18,129 bases of DNA from Oscillospiraceae bacterium. GTDB lineage: Bacteria; Bacillota; Clostridia; Oscillospirales; Ruminococcaceae. Location of the stretch: the NCBI GenBank assembly GCA_031253365.1, contig JAIRWE010000048.1, forward strand, positions 1 through 18,129. The letters are read 5' to 3'. Of this stretch, positions 14,412 through 18,129 are shown one piece after another (the first letter of the stretch is position 1; each line of letters begins with the position of its first letter). The notes under the pieces are model-generated. The model was not told where the DNA came from. It did no database searches and was given only the letters and a program-made list of their open reading frames with translations. The position numbers and the translations under genes are program-made.

Positions 14412-14765
14412 ATGTTCTCTATTGTCATAATGGGCGGTTCGCCTATTTATGAGCAGCTTTACGAACGCATAACGGAGCTTATTTCCACCGGCGTTATGCA
14501 AAAGGACGAAAAGCTGCCCACCATCAGGGAGGTCGCCAAACAGCTCGGCATAAACCCGAACACGGTTCAAAAGGCTTATCAGATTTTGGAACAGCAAGGG
14601 TTGATTTATTCCATTCCGGCTAAGGGCAGCTATGTCAACCCTTCGGACAGCGCGGTGATTTCCCTGCGGAACAACGCCATGAAAAATTTTATCGAGAGCG
14701 CGCGGTTCGCCCTCGGCTGCGGAATAGAGCGGCGGGCGCTTACGGCGGCGATTGAAAATATGTGA
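14412..14765 (+). CDS. GntR-family (YtrA subfamily) transcriptional repressor
   Basis: 117 aa. An N-terminal winged helix-turn-helix (about 10-76; PIYEQLYERI, LPTIREVAKQLGINPNTVQKAYQILEQQGLI, wing PAKGSYV) is followed by only ~40 residues, the short C-terminal tail that marks the YtrA subfamily and allows dimer formation without a classic ligand domain. ATG 14412 follows AAAGAGGTGAT. It is the first gene of an operon with an ABC ATPase and permease, the standard YtrA layout, and a palindromic operator overlaps its promoter start. Such operons often respond to cell-wall-active antibiotics or membrane stress; the inducer here is unknown. Confidence 0.93.
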   Translation: MFSIVIMGGSPIYEQLYERITELISTGVMQKDEKLPTIREVAKQLGINPNTVQKAYQILEQQGLIYSIPAKGSYVNPSDSAVISLRNNAMKNFIESARFALGCGIERRALTAAIENM

Positions 14766-14782
14766 AAGGCAGGTTTAACGAT

Positions 14783-15682
14783 ATGATAAAACTTGAAAAA
14801 GCGGTCAAAACTTTCGGCGGGTTTACCGCCCTGAGCGGCGTAGACCTTGAAATACCGCGTTCGTGCGCCTACGGGCTTATAGGCTCCAACGGCGCGGGAA
14901 AATCCACCGTTTTGCGAATCCTGTCGGGGATTTATGACATAGATTCGGGGGAGGCTACCATAGACGGCGAAATCGTCTTTGACAATCCGAAGATAAAGGA
15001 AAAAATTTTTTTCGTCAACGATGAAACGGTTCAGTGGAACAACTATACCCTGAGCGAGATGCGCGATTATTTCACGGTGTTTTACCCGGGTTTTTCGCGG
15101 GAGAAGTTCGAGAAGATGAGGAGCTCGCTGGGGTTGCCGACGGAAAAGCGGCTCGCGACCTTTTCAAAGGGGATGAAAAGGCAGGCGTTCGTGATTTGCG
15201 GAATTTCCTGTTCGCCCGAGTTTTTGTACCTTGACGAGGCTTTCGACGGGCTGGACCCCGCCGTAAGGATAATCGTCAAGAAAATGTTGGTTGACTGTAT
15301 GCTTGACAGCGAAATGACGGTCGTCATCTCGTCGCATAACCTTTTTGAGATTGACGAGTTCTGCGACAGGGCGGGCTTGCTTCACAAAGGGGAGATTGTG
15401 TTCGACAGGGAGCTTGACAGCTTGAAAGGGAACGTCCAAAAAATCCAGACCGCTTTCGACAGGAATTATGAAAAAGAGGATTTCGACGACATTGAAATTC
15501 TGCACTTTGAACGCAACAGGAGCGTGGTTTACATCATAGCCAAGGGCGAATCGGAAGACATTAAGCGGAAAATATCCGCGCGGGAACCGAAAATCCTTGA
15601 TATGCTCCCGCTCAGCTTAGAAGAAATATTCATTTATGAATTGGAGGTGTTGGGATATGATTTCCGAAATAGCCAAAATTAA
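14783..15682 (+). CDS. ABC transporter ATP-binding protein (YtrB-like)
   Basis: 299 aa from ATG 14783. Walker A GSNGAGKST at 34-42, signature FSKGMKRQ at 127-134, Walker B FLYLDEAFDGLDP at 147-159, and the switch His185 (SSHNLFEI) are intact. The Q-loop region reads VNDETVQW, with no Gln at the usual place, as in some YtrB-like ATPases. The frame can be extended to a GTG at 14762, overlapping the GntR stop, but the extra MKGRFND is atypical; ATG 14783 has a weak GGCAGG upstream. Residues ~215-299 form a C-terminal extension common in exporter ATPases. It should power the permease encoded next, with which it overlaps by 26 nt. Confidence 0.93.
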   Translation: MIKLEKAVKTFGGFTALSGVDLEIPRSCAYGLIGSNGAGKSTVLRILSGIYDIDSGEATIDGEIVFDNPKIKEKIFFVNDETVQWNNYTLSEMRDYFTVFYPGFSREKFEKMRSSLGLPTEKRLATFSKGMKRQAFVICGISCSPEFLYLDEAFDGLDPAVRIIVKKMLVDCMLDSEMTVVISSHNLFEIDEFCDRAGLLHKGEIVFDRELDSLKGNVQKIQTAFDRNYEKEDFDDIEILHFERNRSVVYIIAKGESEDIKRKISAREPKILDMLPLSLEEIFIYELEVLGYDFRNSQN

Positions 15683-17861
15683 GGGCGGCTTCCTGAAATA
15701 CGCCGCGTACAGGACATACGGCATGAAAAACCGCCTGATAATTTTAATTGTGTGCGGGGTTTTGGGCTGGCCGTCGGGCGTGTTGGCAAGCGTCATCACG
15801 GAAAATATGAGCGACTATTCCGCTTTGTCGAACCTGTTCGGCACTATATGCGGATTTCTCGCGGTCGCGTCCGCGTTCGTCGCGGCGCTGCTCGCTTACA
15901 GCGCGGGGCTCAACTGCTTCGACTATTATAATCGGCGCGAGAAGGTGGACATGAGCTGGTCCCTCCCCGTGAAAAAAAAGCACAGATTTTGGGGGGATTT
16001 CGCTTCCGGGATAGTCCCCTTAACGGCGGTATACGCCCTAAGCTCGGTCGTCGGGCTGCTCATCGCGGAAATAGGCTTTGAAAGCCGCGTCATAGGCGGG
16101 TATGAAGTTATCCCGACGATTGCCTCGGTCATGGTTACGGGGTTTCTCACCCTTGCCGCGCTCTATATAATAGGGGTTTTCTGCGCCGCGCTGTGCGGGC
16201 GGATTTTTGAAACCGCGGCTTATCCCGCGATAATCTGCGGCGTTATCCCCGCCCTCATCGGGCTTTTCGGGGTTATGGTTTTTCGCGGCGCGTGGCAGCT
16301 TGACATTACGGAGCAGATTTTCAACGCCTTGGCGGGAACCTCGCCGGGCGGTTTCCTGATATGCTCGTGTTACAGCATTATCGAAGGCTACCGGAACGAG
16401 CGCCCGCTGTCCGAAAGCCTGCTCTTCCTGCAACCGGGCGTTATTATACCGTTTGTCCTCATTCACGGCGGATTCCTCGCCGCCGCGTATTACATCGGCA
16501 AAAAGAGGAAAGCGGAACACACGGGCGCGGCGTTCGTTTTCAAGTCCGCTCCGGAAATTATCATTTTCCTTGTCGTGCTTTGCATAACCGGGGTTTATTG
16601 CTTCGGGATGGCGGAAGAGTACGCGCTGACGCCGGGGCTTTTGTTCGGGTTGGCGGTCTGCACGTCCATCGCGTTTCTGACGCTTGACGTTTCGTTAAAA
16701 CGCGGTTTCAAAAAAATGGGCAGAGCGTTCCTGAGATATTCGGCGATGCTCACCTGCTCCGCCGTGATTTCGGTAATCGCGCTTAACAGCAACGGATTCG
16801 GCATCGGGGAATACGTACCGCCCGCCTCTCAAATCGAAAGCGTCAAGCTCAATATACGACACCTGGACTGCCTGAGTATAAGCGACAATTATTGGTACGG
16901 TCTCGATTACGAAACCGCGCAAAGCGAGTTCAAAGACAGGGCTGTCATAGAGCTTTTGCGGGAAATAAACGTCGAAAGCAATAAAAGCGGTTACGGCGAG
17001 CGTTATGCCGGCGGAACGGAAAGAATCACCTACACCTTGAAAGGCGGGAAAAAAATCAGCAGGAAAGTTATTATCGACCGCCCGCAATCGGAAAAACTTT
17101 TGCCGCTCCTTTTAAGCGAGGAATACAAGAGAGGTCGGTTTGATTTGATTGACAAATGGCTCGGCGAAAGAAGCGGGGCGATTGTCGATAAAAGGGCGGC
17201 GGTGAACAGCCTTTCGCTTGAACGGACTTCATACACCGAAAACAACGCGGACGCCGAAAGGATTTACGAGGCTTTCAAAAAGGACTTCCTCGCGGAAACC
17301 TTTGAGCAGCGGTTCCTCTCGACGGAAAGGGTTTTGGGTGTCATGAACCTGAGCTTCAGCGAACGGAGAATCGAGCGGGACGGGCAATATTACGACGCCG
17401 ATTTGCGGCAAATGAGAGTCTTTGTGTTCTCGTATTACACGAATTTGGTCAACGAGCTTTCGCGGCAGGGCATGGACGTATGGAACGCTCCCGACGCGGA
17501 CGGCGGGTATGAATGTGATTTCGAGATTGTCGAATGCGACTATGTCACGTCGGGGGCGGGCGACGCGCACAGAGCGGACTCCTCCGGTCTGTTACGGCGC
17601 GACGAAAAAAACGCGCGGCTTTTTGACGCGCTTTTGGAAGCCGCACAACCCGCGTACCTGACAAAAGACAAAGGATACCTCGTCGTCATTGACCCCTACG
17701 TCAGGTACAATTACAGTCCGTTTGCGTACTTCGGCTCGATTGAATTGGTCGTGCCGCCGGAATACGCCCACATCGCGCGGGAACTCTTGCAAATAACGGT
17801 TACCCCGGATGAATACGGCGAACCGCCTTACGACGATTATTACGGGGATAAACAAGCGTAA
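15657..17861 (+). CDS. ABC-2-like permease with large extracellular C-terminal domain
   Basis: 734 aa from ATG 15657, chosen because GGAGGTG lies at 15643-15649; the frame extends to 15636 but would start ahead of that site. About nine membrane helices are visible (near 27-47, 60-84, 115-137, 155-178, 185-208, 262-281, 300-317, 326-344, 360-378). The cytoplasmic loop NRREKVDMSWSLPVKKK (92-108) is characteristic of this clostridial permease family. Residues ~383-734 form a soluble domain, probably outside the cell, with a YTLKGGKKISRKVIID strand pattern reminiscent of DUF6449. Overlap with the ATPase gene indicates a single transporter. Substrate unknown; export or cell-envelope stress defence is inferred from the YtrA context. 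Confidence 0.85.
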   Translation: MISEIAKIKGGFLKYAAYRTYGMKNRLIILIVCGVLGWPSGVLASVITENMSDYSALSNLFGTICGFLAVASAFVAALLAYSAGLNCFDYYNRREKVDMSWSLPVKKKHRFWGDFASGIVPLTAVYALSSVVGLLIAEIGFESRVIGGYEVIPTIASVMVTGFLTLAALYIIGVFCAALCGRIFETAAYPAIICGVIPALIGLFGVMVFRGAWQLDITEQIFNALAGTSPGGFLICSCYSIIEGYRNERPLSESLLFLQPGVIIPFVLIHGGFLAAAYYIGKKRKAEHTGAAFVFKSAPEIIIFLVVLCITGVYCFGMAEEYALTPGLLFGLAVCTSIAFLTLDVSLKRGFKKMGRAFLRYSAMLTCSAVISVIALNSNGFGIGEYVPPASQIESVKLNIRHLDCLSISDNYWYGLDYETAQSEFKDRAVIELLREINVESNKSGYGERYAGGTERITYTLKGGKKISRKVIIDRPQSEKLLPLLLSEEYKRGRFDLIDKWLGERSGAIVDKRAAVNSLSLERTSYTENNADAERIYEAFKKDFLAETFEQRFLSTERVLGVMNLSFSERRIERDGQYYDADLRQMRVFVFSYYTNLVNELSRQGMDVWNAPDADGGYECDFEIVECDYVTSGAGDAHRADSSGLLRRDEKNARLFDALLEAAQPAYLTKDKGYLVVIDPYVRYNYSPFAYFGSIELVVPPEYAHIARELLQITVTPDEYGEPPYDDYYGDKQA

Positions 17862-17866
17862 ACGAC

Positions 17867-17905
17867 AACCTACCGCGCCGCTCGAGCGGCGCGGTAGGTT
17901 TGTTT
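17867..17905 (+). terminator. Intrinsic terminator: perfect 34-nt palindrome
   Basis: Two 17-nt arms (17867-17883 and 17884-17900) are exact reverse complements, centred on CTCGAG, so the stem is very stable with a minimal loop. TGTTTTA follows on the + strand. It lies 5 nt after the permease stop and faces the converging pilT-like gene, for which it may also act, although the - strand tract (GTCGTTT) is poorer in T. Confidence 0.88.
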
Positions 17906-17915
17906 TATCGGTACA

Positions 17916-18129
17916 TTAAATCGGCGCCGACAAGAACCGCTTGTATTCCTTGGAATCCTGGCATCTTGTAAGACCCGTTTGTTCCGTTATGAAGCCCTGC
18001 CTCGTGAGCCGCGCGAGGTCTTGGTCAAGCGAGAACATACCCTTGGATTTACCCGTGGTAATTACCGACGGAATCTGGAAGATTTTGTTTTCGCGAATCA
18101 TCGAGCTGATTGCGTCCGTGCAGGACATG
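17916..18129 (-). CDS. C-terminus of a PilT-like type IV pilus retraction ATPase (partial)
   Basis: The frame is open to the right edge, so this is the last ~71 residues of a protein of roughly 350. The segment TDAISSMIRENKIFQIPSV matches the PilT C-terminal helix region (TxAVxNLIRE ... QIxSxIQ). TGKSKGMFSLDQDLARL corresponds to the conserved TGxxxGMxxLDxxLAxL motif, followed by the G(F/L)I ... A helix. Walker motifs lie outside the window. PilT hydrolyses ATP to depolymerise type IV pili; a secretion/pilus paralogue is possible. The Met at 18128 is internal. Confidence 0.85.
   Translation of the reverse strand, partial: MSCTDAISSMIRENKIFQIPSVITTGKSKGMFSLDQDLARLTRQGFITEQTGLTRCQDSKEYKRFLSAPI

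Overview
The window reads as chromosomal DNA of a GC-moderate member of the Clostridia, most likely Oscillospirales/Ruminococcaceae-like. This is inferred from family content: a DUF5696-type protein beside sugar ABC permeases, an ECF sigma/membrane anti-sigma pair, a DUF4358 lipoprotein beside an SGNH hydrolase, a YtrA-type GntR regulator with its ABC exporter, and GatCAB-dependent Asn-tRNA synthesis. Purine-rich Shine-Dalgarno sequences and near-consensus sigma-A promoters fit this. No rRNA, tRNA, CRISPR array, transposase or integrase was found.

Left block, + strand (1-5852): the 3' end of a DUF5696-like protein overlaps a sugar ABC permease that has an unusual charged, repetitive coiled-coil N-terminus. 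A second MalG-type permease follows, and the operon closes with an intrinsic terminator. Next come an ECF sigma factor and a membrane-anchored protein with a long extracytoplasmic part, probably its anti-sigma partner, ending at a hairpin that also serves the opposite strand.

Middle block, - strand (14281 down to 5825): one strong promoter appears to drive SGNH hydrolase, DUF4358 lipoprotein, gatC, gatA, a DNA methyltransferase with an Mrr-like C-terminal domain, and aspS, all tightly spaced. gatC is very short and has no ordinary start codon. The methyltransferase overlaps gatA by ATGA, where gatB is often found. The AspRS carries the His associated with the non-discriminating type, so gatC, gatA and aspS together point to the indirect Asn-tRNA(Asn) route (Asp-tRNA(Asn) formed, then amidated), with gatB elsewhere. 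Downstream of aspS lies an AT-richer two-gene island: a beta-class 'SPPY' DNA methyltransferase and a NotI-family restriction endonuclease with four cysteines and a D...E-x-Q active site. This is the best candidate for a new specificity or system in the window.

Right block, + strand (14303-17900): a strong extended -10 promoter with a TGTATTA/TAGTACA operator over the start site drives a GntR/YtrA repressor, an ABC ATPase and a large permease with an extracellular C-terminal domain, closed by a perfect 34-nt palindrome. At the right edge, on the - strand, is the C-terminus of a PilT-like pilus retraction ATPase.
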